Shown: positions 43,858-54,423, numbered from the stretch's first letter. The stretch is 64,000 nucleotides of DNA from Bacteroidia bacterium (GCA_030430575.1 JAUIKF010000002.1:124001-188000); one strand, 5' to 3'. Translations and numbers: made by a program. The notes: a model not told the origin generated them from the sequence alone.

Positions 43858-43921
43858 GATTGATGAACAAGGATTTTTGATGGATTGTCATTACTTCTTC
43901 AATCATCAATCCTTGTTCGAT
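43858..43921. repeat. Inverted repeat after the giant gene
   Basis: GAACAAGGATT (43865-43875) pairs with AATCCTTGTTC (43908-43918), and inside it GATTG (43883-43887) with CAATC (43900-43904). It is 21 bp past the stop of the giant gene and may stabilise or end its mRNA. ATTTGGC...GCCAAAT at about 43816-43834 is a further hairpin. The open minus-strand frame across it is not convincing as a gene. Confidence 0.55.
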
Positions 43922-43938
43922 ATTCATAAATCTAAATC

Positions 43939-46900
43939 TTACCTGATCACAGTAATAGATCCACTCCGCTCAACAGTCTTCCCTAAGAAAGTGGTTCCCT
44001 TCACGTGAAAGACATACACGCCTTCTGGGACGGAAACGCCGTTTTTCCTCCCATCCCAACGGAAGTTGGGATCTGTGGAGGCAAAGACAATCCTGCCCCA
44101 GCGGTCAAAAATCTGAATATCTAGGCGTTCATATCCACCGTTTGGCAAGTAGAAGAAGTCATTAGTTCCATCATCATTGGGGCTGAATGCGTTGGGGAAG
44201 AAGATTTCATCTTCCCATACATCGATAAAGCTATACGTCAATGAGTCTGGGCAGCCTATTTCATTATCTACGACCAAGGTCACATCATACTGTCCAGGTG
44301 TATTATAGGTATGAGTAGGACTCATAGTAGAATCTGTAAACCCATCCCCAAATCGCCAGAAGGAACGTGTTGTCCCTGGGCTTAGGTTATTGAAGTTCAC
44401 TTCTAATGGATAGAAGCCTTCCAATGGTGTTGGCTCAAAGCGCGCCCTTGGAAGGTCTTCCGCCACCAATACTGTCGTATAGAAGGTGTCACTTGGGCAT
44501 CCATCCTTGTCAAATACAAGTGCCCAATAAGTCGTAGTTGTAGTTGGGTTTACCGTAATCAATTCCGTTTCCTGGCCTGTACTCCACAGGCGACTGACAC
44601 CGCCTTCTACAATCAGATCAATCAACTGGAACTTACAGATGCTGTCCAAGGTAGGACCGGATACATCTGGTTTAGGAATGACATTTACTTTGACTTTGTC
44701 AGAATTGACACAGAGATTAGAGTCTGTTCCTACGACGGTATAGAGTTGATCTACTACAGGAGAGGCAAATGGCGTCGCACTGAAGGGATCATCTAATGTA
44801 GCTGCTGGTGTCCATATATATCCGCTAGCGCCAGTAGCCCTTAAGGAAGCAGCAAAGCCTTCACATATGGTCGTATCTTCGCTTGCCTCCACACGTGGTA
44901 GTGGATTAACGGTCACAAATATGGTATCCTTATCCTGACAAAGATTGGCATCTGTCACAGTGACAAAGAATGGACGAGAGAACCTTGTCCAGGTGATTGG
45001 GTCAGGCGTATCTGCCCCTAATACTGCCCCCGAAGGCGACCATTGGTAACGAATGCCGCCACTCGCCATCAACTGAAGCGTGTCACCGATACATATAGCA
45101 GTGTCTTCTCCTGCATATGCCGTTGGTAAGGGCCAAACAACTACTACGACGGAGTCTCTAGCGATGCACCCTTTGTCGTCTTGTACGGTCACCCAGAAAG
45201 TAGTTGTGTCTTGCGGATTGGCAAAAGGACTTTTAACGGTCGTGCTACTAAGTGCTGGATCTGCATCCCAGGTATAACGTACCCCTCCAGAAGCTACGAG
45301 CCTGATTTGTTCCAATAAACAAATCGCCGTGTCCCTTCCTGCATCTGCAAGTGGAAGCGGATTTACCGTAATCTTCACCGTATCGCGATCTTGACAGCCA
45401 TTCCCATCTGTGACCAGTAGGCCATAGTCAGTAGTGACTATTGGGAAAGCAATAGGATTGGCGATGGTGTCATCTGTGAGCGTAGCTGCATTGTCCCAAA
45501 GGAATGTAGCCGCGCCGCGCCCATTCAACTGAATACTATCCCCAATACAAATCTCTTGATCTCTACCTGCATTGGCAATCGGCAATGGATTAACCGTAAT
45601 TTCCACCGAATCTACTTCTATACAGCCCAAAGTATCTGTAACCGCCAAATAGTAGGTAGTGGTGACAGAAGGTTTAGCAAATGGATTAAAAATGTTGGGA
45701 TCACTTAAGGTCGGATCAGGTAACCAATTATATATTACCCCGCCACTTGCCATCAACTGAATAGAATCCTCAAAACAAATAGGCGCATCTGGCCCTGCAT
45801 CGGCTGGTGGTAATGGATAAACATCCACCGTCACAGAATCTCGCGCAAAGCAGCTATTTGTATCAATGACCGTCACATAATAAGTCGTCGTATCCAATGG
45901 CATTGCTATAGGATTCGCAATATTCAAGTTGCTCAGGCTTGTATCTATATCCCAGACATATTGTGAACCGCCAGAAGCTTGAAGCATGGTCGATAGCCCA
46001 ATACAAATTCCTGTATCTTGTCCCGCATCAGGGATCGGGAGTAAATTGACCGTCAATTCCATCGTGTCTGTGTCTACGCATCCATTGGTATCCGTCACGA
46101 GCAGACCATAGGTAGTAGAGACGATGGGGAATGCTAACGGATCGGCCAAAGTGTCAAAATTCAACGTTGCCGCATTGTCCCAAAGGAAAAATGATGCACC
46201 AGCTCCATTTAATTGCGTCGTATCTCCAATACAAATAGCTTGATCCGCACCAGCATCCGCTATCGGAAGAGGATGGACATCCACCGTAACAGAATCTCGC
46301 CACATACAGCCATTGGCACCTGTGACAGTGACGTAATAAGTCGTCGTATCAATAGGCGAGGCAATAGGATTGGAAATAATTAAGGAACTCAGCGTCGTAT
46401 CTGCATCCCATACATAGGAAACACCTCCACCAGCTTGCAGCATGGTAGAAAGGCCAAAACAAACACTTGTATCAGGTCCAGCATCTGCTGGCGGAGCGGG
46501 CAAGACGTTAACCACGACATTGGCCGTATCGGTACAGCCGCTTGGATCAAGCACCGTGACGATAAACGTCGTCGTAGTATCTGGCCGTGCCAATGGATTG
46601 GCAATGGTCGAGTCACTCAGTGGCTGGCCTGGCGTCCAGGCGTAGCCTATACCGCCACCAGATGTCAATTGAATGGTATCTCCAAAGCAAATTGTTCCAC
46701 CAGGCCCACTGGTTGCATACATCGTCGACACAGTCACTGAGTCGATGTTTTGACACGTATTGGTGTCAGTCACCAAGACATAATAGGTGGTCGTATCTGT
46801 AGGGTTGGCAATCGGATTGGCAATGTTTGGATTGCTGAGGCTATCGGTGGGGAACCATTGGTAAATGACCCCCCCAGAAGCTTGTAGTTGGACCCCTGGC

Positions 46901-49900
46901 TCACCACACTTGGTGATGTCTGGGCCTGCGTCAGCGGGGGGCAAGAGGTTTACGGTAATGGTCACCGAATCCCGCTCGTGGCAGGTATTGGTATCAGTTA
47001 CCGTCACATAATAGGTCGTGGTTCCTAAGGGATTAGCAGTAGGATTGGGGATGTTCAATGCGCTAAGCGAAGGATTAGGGTCCCATTGGTATGAAATCCC
47101 GCCACTGGCATTTAGCATCAAACTATCAAAAATACACAAGGGCGCATCTGGCCCTGCATCGGCAGGAGGTAATGCATGTACTGTCAGCACCATGGTATCT
47201 GTATCTACACAGCCTACGCTGTCCGTCACCGTCACGACATAGGTCGTGGTGGTAGGCGGCGAAGCCATCGGGTTCGCGATAGATGGATTGGAAAGTCCAA
47301 TCGTGGGTGCCCAACTATAGCTCACCCCTCCCCCCGCTTGCAGCTGGGTGCTATCATTGAAACAGATCTCTTGATCGGCCCCTGCCTCTGGTGCGATGGT
47401 ATAGACTAAAACGGAAGCCGTATCAAAACATCCCCAAACAGCTGTAATCGTAGCCGTATACAAGGTCGTTGTATCTGGGAAAGCATTCGGATTAGCAATT
47501 AACGGATCACTCAACCCGACTGTAGGACTCCAGCTATAAGAAATTCCCCCAGCAGCCGAGATGGGAACGACCGTATTAGGACAAGCAAAGGTATCATTGC
47601 TCACGGACACAATCGGCCTCAACCGCACTTCCAAGCCAATGGAGTCATAATTGACACACATATTGCTATCGATGACCGTCACATAATACCAGGTAGAATC
47701 TACGAGGTTGGGCGTGAGGTTTCGCGGAGTAGCGATTGGGTTGAAGATATTTAAAGCCGACAACGTAGTGTCTGCTTGCCAGATATAGGTGTTGCCACCA
47801 GTAGCAGTGAGTTGTGTGGCGCCATTGTCGCAGACATAAGGATCAGGGTTGGAGACAGAAGTCACAGGCAGCGGATTCACCGTAAGGCGCATGGTGTCTG
47901 TATCCAAACAACCTGTTGTATCGACCACGGTCACGACAAAATCTGTCGTATCTATCGGAAAGGCAATTGGGTTGGCAATATTTGCATTAGTCAGGACAGT
48001 GGCATTGGCCCAGAGGTAGGCGACGCCGCCAGCCGCTTGCAGCTGAATGCTATCATAAATACAGATCGCCATGTCTGGCCCTGCATCAGCGTACATCGTC
48101 CGCACATGGATAGAATCCCTATTCACACAAGCATTCGTATCTGTGATGGTCACATAATACATGGTCGAAGAATCGGGATTCGCGACGGGATCAGAAATAT
48201 TGGGATTGCTCAGCCCCAAAGTAGGCGTCCAGCTATAGGTAACGCCACCAGTAGCATTTAACGGAACCCCAATATCTCCGCATTTTGCCGTATCATTCCC
48301 TGCATTTACAATTGGCAATAAATGTACAATCACATCTACAGAGTCTGTATCCATACATGTATTACCATCCGTGACAGTCACATAATAGCGGGTAGTATCT
48401 GTAGGGAAAACTGTGGGGTTGCTGGTGTTTCCATTGATAATACTTGGCAAATTAGACCACTGATAAGAAGTACCACCAGTAGCAAAAAGCCCAATCGTAT
48501 CACCTATACAAATAGCCGTATCTGCATGTGTTGTAATGACTGGCAGTGGATTGACAAATACATTCACTGTATCAGGGTCGGAACAGCCTGAAGCGTGGAA
48601 TATATTGACGATATACTGAGTTGTGGTGGTTGGGAAAGCTCGTGGCGAAGCTGCCGTTGCACTGCTCAGGCTCGCCCCATTATTCCAACTATATGAAACG
48701 CCACCAAACGCTGCCAACTGCACCGTATCAAAAATGCAGATCGTTTGGTCACCGATGACACTTCCATTAAACACATCCACCAATACTTGATCGGCATTTA
48801 CACAAGCATTGGTGTCAACCCCCACAACGGTGTAAGTGGTACTCACCAAAGGATTTGCAATCGGATTGGCGATATTTGTCGCACTCAGTCCTGTTGCTGG
48901 CGACCAGCTATAGGTAGCTGCTCCAGTCGCGGTGAGTTGTACCCCTTGGTGCTCACAGTTGGTTGTATCATTGCCAGCAAAGACGTTGGGTAATGGATTC
49001 ACCACAACGGTCGCGGTGTCTGTATTGACACAAGTATTGGTGTCAGTGACTGTGACGACATAGTCTGTCGTGACGGTAGGTGTCGCCGTAGGGCTGGCGG
49101 TATTGGGGTTGACCAGACCTGTCGTAGGCGACCAGGAATAATTCACGCCGCCAGTAGCTCGCAAGGTAAAGCCATCTCCTATACAGATCGCGGTATCTGG
49201 CAAGGCCGTGACGATCGGCAACGGATTGACATTCACTGTCACCGTATCTGGATCAGCACAGCCAGAAGCGTGGAAGATTTGAACAATATAAGTCGTCGTT
49301 GTGGTAGGAAAAGCAAAAGGATTAGCAGCGGCGGTATCAGTCAGACTTGCTCCATTATTCCAACTATAAGCCACCCCTGTACCCGCCACGAGTTGCACAC
49401 TGTCAAAAATACAGATCGTTTGATCGGCACTTACATTTCCATTGAATACATCTACCATTACCTGATCTGCATTTACACACCCATTTGTATCCACACCTAC
49501 AACAGTATAAGTCGTGGATACTAGCGGATTAGCGATAGGATTAGCAATATTCGTCGCACTTAAGCCTGTCGCAGGCGACCAGCTATAGACGCTTGCACCT
49601 GTCGCAGTGAGTTGTACGCCTTGGTACTCACAGTTTGTGGTGTCGTTGCCTGCAAAGACATTCGGCAATGCATTCACAGTGACTGTGACAGTATCCGTGT
49701 CAACGCAAGAATTGGCATCTGTGACTGTAACAACATAGGTAGTGGTGACCGTAGGGTTCGCCTGCGGATTCTGAAGGGTAGAGTCATTGAGACCTGCAGC
49801 AGGTGCCCAACTATAGGTAGTGCCGCCAGTTGCTTTTAGGGTAAAAGCATCTCCTATACAAATGGCTGTATCCGGTGTAATCGTGATTGTAGGGAGTGGA

Positions 49901-52212
49901 TTGACAAAAATCTGCACTGAATCAAAGTCCACGCAGCTATTGACATCTGTGATGGTCACGACAAAAGTGGTAGAATCATGAGGGAAGGCCAGTGGATTTG
50001 GCGACATGCTATTGCTCAGGCTGATGCCATTGCTCCAAGCATAAGTGACCCCTCCCGAGGAAGATAGCTGAACCGTGTCAAAATCGCAGATGGTGACAGG
50101 CGCCATAGGTGCCACTGTGATGTTCATGGTTTCGATGCGCACACTATCTTCCGACACACAGTTGTTGGCATCTGTGACAACAACCGTATAGGTGGTTGTA
50201 TCTGTGGGAAAAGCGCGCGGATTGGCAACATTCGTTGCACTTAAACCCAAGGCAGGTGACCACGCGTATTGAGTTCCTCCCGTAGCCAATAGCTGCAGGG
50301 TATCTCGTGGGCAGACAAAGGTGTCTGGCGTAATCGTGACAACCGGCAATGGATTTACATTCACCGTAGTCATCAAGGTCTGCACACAGCCAAAATTGTC
50401 CGTATTGGCAACGGTATAGGTCGTTGTCGTATCAGGACGCGCCATGACGATAGAACTGGTCGTGTCACTCAGACCAGCCGATGGCTGCCAGAGCCGTGTC
50501 ACGGGGCCGCCCGTAGCGCGAAGCTGCACACTATCTCCGAAACAAATCGTGCTTACGGCGGGCTGTACATTCACATTGGGTAGGGGGCGGACTGTGAGAG
50601 TCACAGTGTCATAGGATGTTCGTTGCTGTGGACAGATCGCGTTTGTGTCTCTTCCAGCAACGACAAACTGGAAGGTCTGACCAGCGTCCGCACAAGTAGG
50701 CGTCCAGCAGACATTGCCCGAAATCGGGCTTCCCGTGGTAGAAGAAAAAGTAGCTGCATTTCCCCCTGTAAATGGTCCATTTACCCAAAAAGCACGCAGC
50801 GAATCCAAGGTATCCGCATCTGTGACATCAAAGGTATAGCAGAAATTCTGATTGGGGTTTACCGTAAAGGAAGGCCCTGTACCCCCTCCTGGCAGGGTGT
50901 GAGTAATGACAGGTTCATTTGCCCCCCCAACAATGACTACCACCGTATCAAAGACTAAGTTTAGCCCAAAACAATTAGACAAATTATTTCCCCCAACAAT
51001 CATCGGAATCGTATCGCCTGCATAATTACATCCAGGTACCCAACAAACATTAGCGAGCACGGAATCCACGCCAGGGTTTGGGCCAATGGTCGTCAGCGTC
51101 GCAAGTGGTGCCGGTAAGGACCCGCCAATCCCAAAGATGGCACTCACAGGGAATAGTTGAACCGTATCCGTACTCAGTCCCCCCGCAATAGAGACATCAT
51201 AACAGACGGTATCTAAGGGGTTGACCCTTACGGTGTCGAGGGCCCCAAATGTATTGGTTGGGACAGGTGGAAGGCCCTGATTGGTACAGTTGATGATGTT
51301 GATTTGAAAATCTCGCTGATTGGTACTCAGAAGAACCCCATTTCGATATTCGTCTACACATATCGCAAAGACATATTGCCCAGAAAAGGCTGGGGTAATG
51401 GTTAGCAAGCCCGAAAATCGGTCTATACTGAACATATTATTCCCAAATGGATTCAGGTAGGAAAAGGGCGTAACGTAAGTGATATTGTTATAGGGAGGAG
51501 GTCCCATAGGGTTGCCACCGCCAGGTCCACCCACTCGTACAGTAGCACGTCCAAACCCCGTTGTAGCTCCTAGACCGCTGCCATTTAATCCTGAATAGGG
51601 ATTACAAATTCGATATACCAGTGAATCCCCGTTAGTGTCTGTAGCAGAATGGTCAAAGTTGAAAGTTTGGTTGGCACATAGAAATTGAGGTGCCAAATTG
51701 TTAAAAGTAGGAGTTGAGTTGCAGCCTGTGGCTTCGTCAGTGCCAGGCACATGCGCAGTCACAGTGACCCCCTGATTGAGGGCGATATTACTCACCGAAT
51801 TATTCCGACAACAGCGTGCCCAGCCAATATCATATCCTCCTACCCTTGGGGAGAGGACCACTGTCCCAATATATTCTTTATACTCTACACAAAGGGTATA
51901 TGGGGATGCTGTACATGCTGCCCAGTTTGGGGGAATAATCTGCGTAGCAGAAGCCCCTGGTTCAGCGATGTTGAAGGTGGTTTGGAGCTGTCCAGTACTT
52001 CCTCTGAACACAAAAACAGTAATAGGGTCATCAAACCCCGCTCCGCCTCCTTGACAATCTCGATAGAGGACAATCCTCACTTCGTGCAGGCCTGTAGTCT
52101 GATTCAGGCACCGATAGGTGATGTCTGCCCCTACAATGTGAGCAGCTTGGAGTGGTTTACAAAAAATAAATAAAGACCCTAAAATTAAAGCTAAACGTAA
52201 AATGTGTTTCAT
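43939..52212 (-). CDS. Giant Ig-repeat surface protein with T9SS type B (gliding) tail
   Basis: 2757 residues from MKHILRLAL; an upstream in-frame ATG at 52272 gives a poorer signal peptide. After cleavage (LQAAH) comes an N-terminal AAHIVGADITYRC domain common in huge Saprospirales proteins, then cadherin/Ig-like regions to about residue 540. Next are 27 tandem Ig-like repeats of about 76 residues (about 541-2587; pattern D..IC.GD..QL.ATGG..Y.W.P..GLS....NP.A.P..TT.Y.V.VTD...C...D), a PKD domain (about 2588-2670; WRFGDGFTDS) and the gliding-type C-terminal domain (IFFPNAFSPNDDGTNDFF, IQIFDRWG, WDGRKNG, VPEGVYVFHV). Likely exported by T9SS and surface-attached, serving adhesion or gliding. 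Repeats 1-18 are grouped in threes. Confidence 0.93.
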   Translation of the reverse strand: MKHILRLALILGSLFIFCKPLQAAHIVGADITYRCLNQTTGLHEVRIVLYRDCQGGGAGFDDPITVFVFRGSTGQLQTTFNIAEPGASATQIIPPNWAACTASPYTLCVEYKEYIGTVVLSPRVGGYDIGWARCCRNNSVSNIALNQGVTVTAHVPGTDEATGCNSTPTFNNLAPQFLCANQTFNFDHSATDTNGDSLVYRICNPYSGLNGSGLGATTGFGRATVRVGGPGGGNPMGPPPYNNITYVTPFSYLNPFGNNMFSIDRFSGLLTITPAFSGQYVFAICVDEYRNGVLLSTNQRDFQINIINCTNQGLPPVPTNTFGALDTVRVNPLDTVCYDVSIAGGLSTDTVQLFPVSAIFGIGGSLPAPLATLTTIGPNPGVDSVLANVCWVPGCNYAGDTIPMIVGGNNLSNCFGLNLVFDTVVVIVGGANEPVITHTLPGGGTGPSFTVNPNQNFCYTFDVTDADTLDSLRAFWVNGPFTGGNAATFSSTTGSPISGNVCWTPTCADAGQTFQFVVAGRDTNAICPQQRTSYDTVTLTVRPLPNVNVQPAVSTICFGDSVQLRATGGPVTRLWQPSAGLSDTTSSIVMARPDTTTTYTVANTDNFGCVQTLMTTVNVNPLPVVTITPDTFVCPRDTLQLLATGGTQYAWSPALGLSATNVANPRAFPTDTTTYTVVVTDANNCVSEDSVRIETMNITVAPMAPVTICDFDTVQLSSSGGVTYAWSNGISLSNSMSPNPLAFPHDSTTFVVTITDVNSCVDFDSVQIFVNPLPTITITPDTAICIGDAFTLKATGGTTYSWAPAAGLNDSTLQNPQANPTVTTTYVVTVTDANSCVDTDTVTVTVNALPNVFAGNDTTNCEYQGVQLTATGASVYSWSPATGLSATNIANPIANPLVSTTYTVVGVDTNGCVNADQVMVDVFNGNVSADQTICIFDSVQLVAGTGVAYSWNNGASLTDTAAANPFAFPTTTTTYIVQIFHASGCADPDTVTVNVNPLPIVTALPDTAICIGDGFTLRATGGVNYSWSPTTGLVNPNTASPTATPTVTTDYVVTVTDTNTCVNTDTATVVVNPLPNVFAGNDTTNCEHQGVQLTATGAATYSWSPATGLSATNIANPIANPLVSTTYTVVGVDTNACVNADQVLVDVFNGSVIGDQTICIFDTVQLAAFGGVSYSWNNGASLSSATAASPRAFPTTTTQYIVNIFHASGCSDPDTVNVFVNPLPVITTHADTAICIGDTIGLFATGGTSYQWSNLPSIINGNTSNPTVFPTDTTRYYVTVTDGNTCMDTDSVDVIVHLLPIVNAGNDTAKCGDIGVPLNATGGVTYSWTPTLGLSNPNISDPVANPDSSTMYYVTITDTNACVNRDSIHVRTMYADAGPDMAICIYDSIQLQAAGGVAYLWANATVLTNANIANPIAFPIDTTDFVVTVVDTTGCLDTDTMRLTVNPLPVTSVSNPDPYVCDNGATQLTATGGNTYIWQADTTLSALNIFNPIATPRNLTPNLVDSTWYYVTVIDSNMCVNYDSIGLEVRLRPIVSVSNDTFACPNTVVPISAAGGISYSWSPTVGLSDPLIANPNAFPDTTTLYTATITAVWGCFDTASVLVYTIAPEAGADQEICFNDSTQLQAGGGVSYSWAPTIGLSNPSIANPMASPPTTTTYVVTVTDSVGCVDTDTMVLTVHALPPADAGPDAPLCIFDSLMLNASGGISYQWDPNPSLSALNIPNPTANPLGTTTYYVTVTDTNTCHERDSVTITVNLLPPADAGPDITKCGEPGVQLQASGGVIYQWFPTDSLSNPNIANPIANPTDTTTYYVLVTDTNTCQNIDSVTVSTMYATSGPGGTICFGDTIQLTSGGGIGYAWTPGQPLSDSTIANPLARPDTTTTFIVTVLDPSGCTDTANVVVNVLPAPPADAGPDTSVCFGLSTMLQAGGGVSYVWDADTTLSSLIISNPIASPIDTTTYYVTVTGANGCMWRDSVTVDVHPLPIADAGADQAICIGDTTQLNGAGASFFLWDNAATLNFDTLADPLAFPIVSTTYGLLVTDTNGCVDTDTMELTVNLLPIPDAGQDTGICIGLSTMLQASGGSQYVWDIDTSLSNLNIANPIAMPLDTTTYYVTVIDTNSCFARDSVTVDVYPLPPADAGPDAPICFEDSIQLMASGGVIYNWLPDPTLSDPNIFNPFAKPSVTTTYYLAVTDTLGCIEVDSVEITVNPLPIANAGRDQEICIGDSIQLNGRGAATFLWDNAATLTDDTIANPIAFPIVTTDYGLLVTDGNGCQDRDTVKITVNPLPLADAGRDTAICLLEQIRLVASGGVRYTWDADPALSSTTVKSPFANPQDTTTFWVTVQDDKGCIARDSVVVVVWPLPTAYAGEDTAICIGDTLQLMASGGIRYQWSPSGAVLGADTPDPITWTRFSRPFFVTVTDANLCQDKDTIFVTVNPLPRVEASEDTTICEGFAASLRATGASGYIWTPAATLDDPFSATPFASPVVDQLYTVVGTDSNLCVNSDKVKVNVIPKPDVSGPTLDSICKFQLIDLIVEGGVSRLWSTGQETELITVNPTTTTTYWALVFDKDGCPSDTFYTTVLVAEDLPRARFEPTPLEGFYPLEVNFNNLSPGTTRSFWRFGDGFTDSTMSPTHTYNTPGQYDVTLVVDNEIGCPDSLTYSFIDVWEDEIFFPNAFSPNDDGTNDFFYLPNGGYERLDIQIFDRWGRIVFASTDPNFRWDGRKNGVSVPEGVYVFHVKGTTFLGKTVERSGSITVIR

Positions 52213-52452
52213 TATCATGGAATATAATTGGAAAACGCACGAAAATCGATCCTCGAAAACTACCAAAATCAAGGAGTATTACCAATAAATTAAACGTTGC
52301 TTTGGCAAGTGTAGTACCGAAAAAGTGGACTTTAGGCGAGGCTTTGGGCAGAATGGCAAAATACTAACACAGATTAGCATTTTCGAAAAACGCACAATAT
52401 ACTTAATCCTTTGCCCTTCTTTGCAGCTTTGCTACGAACGGCCAAAAATCTG

Positions 52453-53103
52453 CTATGAATGGGAAAATGCTTCAGGCGCTAGCGTAAAGAAGTCTTCTTG
52501 GGCGGTAGGATGAATGCGGACGAGTCCAGCACGAACCAAGGTCACCAGCAAGCCCGAAGCGCGGCGTTTAGAGATCTGTAACTGTCGCCGCGTTTCTTCT
52601 AACGTAGTCTTGGAATGCTCGTCAAGCAACCTGAGGACTTCCCGTTCTTTTTCGCCATACGTAATTTTTACCCCTCGTTCTCGCCGAGAATGATGCATGA
52701 GGCTCACCATTTCACGACTTGCTTGCACAGTCATGTCACGCACTCTGACATAAGCTCGTTTCGTATTTTCTTGGACGCGGTGTGGTTTTTGGAGGCTTTC
52801 ATCTACCTCAAATACCAGAACACTTCTTCGAGAAGTTACAGCCACATGAGAGATAGTTACTGGAAGGGGGGGGGAAATATTTCGTTGTATACTTTGGCGT
52901 AGCGCATATTCGTCTTCTACAGGGCATTTACTCCCATAGATAGAGCCGTCATCATCTACGCCGAGCAGGAGGGTTCCCCCTCCCGTATTAGCGAAGGCGA
53001 CAAGTTCGCGGATGATTTTTTCCGGATGATTTGCTTTGCGTTTAAATTCGAGATGGAGGTGCTCTCCTGCTCGAACCAGGCGCCTGAGATCGTTCAAATC
53101 CAT
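52453..53103 (-). CDS. AlbA_2 (Schlafen-like) DNA-binding regulator with winged helix
   Basis: 216 residues from MDLNDLRRL; an ATG 30 bp further upstream is possible. An N-terminal AlbA_2/divergent AAA-4 domain (LHLEFKRKA, RELVAFANTGGGTLLLGVDDDGSIYG, FEVDESLQKPH, AYVRVRDMTVQA) is followed by a winged-helix segment (EREVLRLLDEHSKTTLEETR, GLLVTLVRAGLVRIH). Such proteins are predicted transcriptional regulators or nucleic-acid-binding proteins. Its conserved FANTGGG is intact. It diverges from the T9SS propeller gene by 102 bp and could regulate it, but no operator is seen. Confidence 0.85.
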   Translation of the reverse strand: MDLNDLRRLVRAGEHLHLEFKRKANHPEKIIRELVAFANTGGGTLLLGVDDDGSIYGSKCPVEDEYALRQSIQRNISPPLPVTISHVAVTSRRSVLVFEVDESLQKPHRVQENTKRAYVRVRDMTVQASREMVSLMHHSRRERGVKITYGEKEREVLRLLDEHSKTTLEETRRQLQISKRRASGLLVTLVRAGLVRIHPTAQEDFFTLAPEAFSHS

Positions 53104-53149
53104 AAGTGTTCGATCTTTGCTAAAGATACACATTTAGGGCGGGATTTGT

Positions 53150-53157
53150 TAGATTTG
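53150..53157 (+). promoter_or_regulatory. Candidate -7 box for the T9SS propeller gene
   Basis: TAGATTTG matches TAnnTTTG exactly, about 50 bp upstream of the ATG at 53206. The nearest TTTG upstream is 30 bp away, longer than usual. Confidence 0.4.
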
Positions 53158-53205
53158 AATCCGCCTGTCTTTCCACAATATTAAGCATTAACCTTTCACA
53201 ATACC

Positions 53206-54423
53206 ATGACAATTCCTTTTCGCCTTTTGACAGGACTGATTTTTTGTGTCAGCAGCTGGCCATTGCATGCCCTGAGCCAGTCGCCTCCACAAGGGCGACT
53301 TTTTGTACATACTGCTCAAGCGGCCAATAAACCCCTGGGAGAGCTGGGCTATATCGATTATCCCTCCGCTACCTATACCGCACTGGACTCCCTGGAAGTC
53401 AATGACTTACTGGTCATTGGCCAAGACCTGTTTACCGCTGGGCAGACGCTCTACAAAATTGATACAGATACAGGCGAAAAAATGGACAGCCTATCGGGCG
53501 TCCATGCCTTACAAGTAGCCAAATGGTCAGATAAGCTGGTTTTGCTCGCTGCAGAAGCCCCTTATTTCCGTGTCTATGACTACGGCAATCAATTTCAATT
53601 GACTTATGCTATCGATAGCAGCCGTATCCACGGCCAGTTTACAGATTTGTTGATACAGCATGACCGTGCGTATGTGCTGATAGATAGTCAATTGCAAGTA
53701 GTAGACCTTTGGCTGCAAGATACGCTCTATAGCGTTGACCACTTTCAGGGGCCGAGTTTTGGGAAGTACCAATACCTGATAGAAGCTGGTGGGGAAATCT
53801 ACATAGATTTCAGCTTCCAGATTTTTGTCCCGCGATTTGCCCTTTTTCACTTAGATCAACAGCGAGACTCTTTGATTGGTGTGTTATTTCAGGGAAATTA
53901 TGAAAACGAATACCCGCCCGTTGTGGTGGAGGACAAGATTTACCTGACGGGTGGATTTAATCATTGGAACTACCTCGACAAACGCTTTATCATAGACGAT
54001 GCTTTGCCTATCTTTCCCATAGCCTACGATAGCCTCAGTCAATCCCTTTTTGTCCATGACCTCAACCAAAATGAAGTCTCATTTTACCAGCAAGGCAATC
54101 TTTCACTGCCTCAAGGGTTGAATGGTGTCACGCGATTGGCTGCTTTTGTTCATCGGACTTCTAGTGGGTTGGAGGATCAAAAAAAATGGGGAATATCCCT
54201 TTTTCCCAATCCTGTAAAGGAGAAGCTTTATGTTAAATTTTCTGCTAATAAACCAGTGAATATCAAGATGCTAGACCTAACAGGAAAAGCAGTTATTGTA
54301 CAACAATTACCCGCCCATCAGGCCCTGACGATGTTTGATGTTTCTTATTTGCCCAAAGGGCTTTATGTTGTCGAGATGGTATTTGAGGAAGGCGTGTTAA
54401 GGGAAAAAATTATGGTAGAATAA
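53206..54423 (+). CDS. Secreted propeller-like protein with T9SS type A tail
   Basis: 405 residues. A signal peptide (cleavage near ALSQ, residue 25) is followed by about 290 residues of propeller-like strands (LFVHTAQAANKPLG, DLLVIGQDLFTAGQ, KIYLTGGFNHWNYL) like the quinoprotein/YncE type. It ends with a type A sorting domain from about residue 325: ISLFPNPVKEKLYVKF, IKMLDLTGKAVI, YLPKGLYVVEM and a final basic strand REKIMVE. It is predicted to be exported by T9SS. Ligand unknown. A CACGGATT repeat follows the stop. Confidence 0.85.
   Translation: MTIPFRLLTGLIFCVSSWPLHALSQSPPQGRLFVHTAQAANKPLGELGYIDYPSATYTALDSLEVNDLLVIGQDLFTAGQTLYKIDTDTGEKMDSLSGVHALQVAKWSDKLVLLAAEAPYFRVYDYGNQFQLTYAIDSSRIHGQFTDLLIQHDRAYVLIDSQLQVVDLWLQDTLYSVDHFQGPSFGKYQYLIEAGGEIYIDFSFQIFVPRFALFHLDQQRDSLIGVLFQGNYENEYPPVVVEDKIYLTGGFNHWNYLDKRFIIDDALPIFPIAYDSLSQSLFVHDLNQNEVSFYQQGNLSLPQGLNGVTRLAAFVHRTSSGLEDQKKWGISLFPNPVKEKLYVKFSANKPVNIKMLDLTGKAVIVQQLPAHQALTMFDVSYLPKGLYVVEMVFEEGVLREKIMVE

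Noticed and set aside
43700-43927. Possible 75-residue gene on the minus strand after the giant gene
   Set aside because: It runs across an inverted repeat and the plus-strand terminator, and has no recognisable motif.
44000-52000. Regularly spaced repeats that could be mistaken for a CRISPR or satellite array
   Set aside because: Period is about 228 bp (76 codons), copies are divergent and the frame is open throughout, so they are protein domain repeats. Many plus-strand frames here are shadows.
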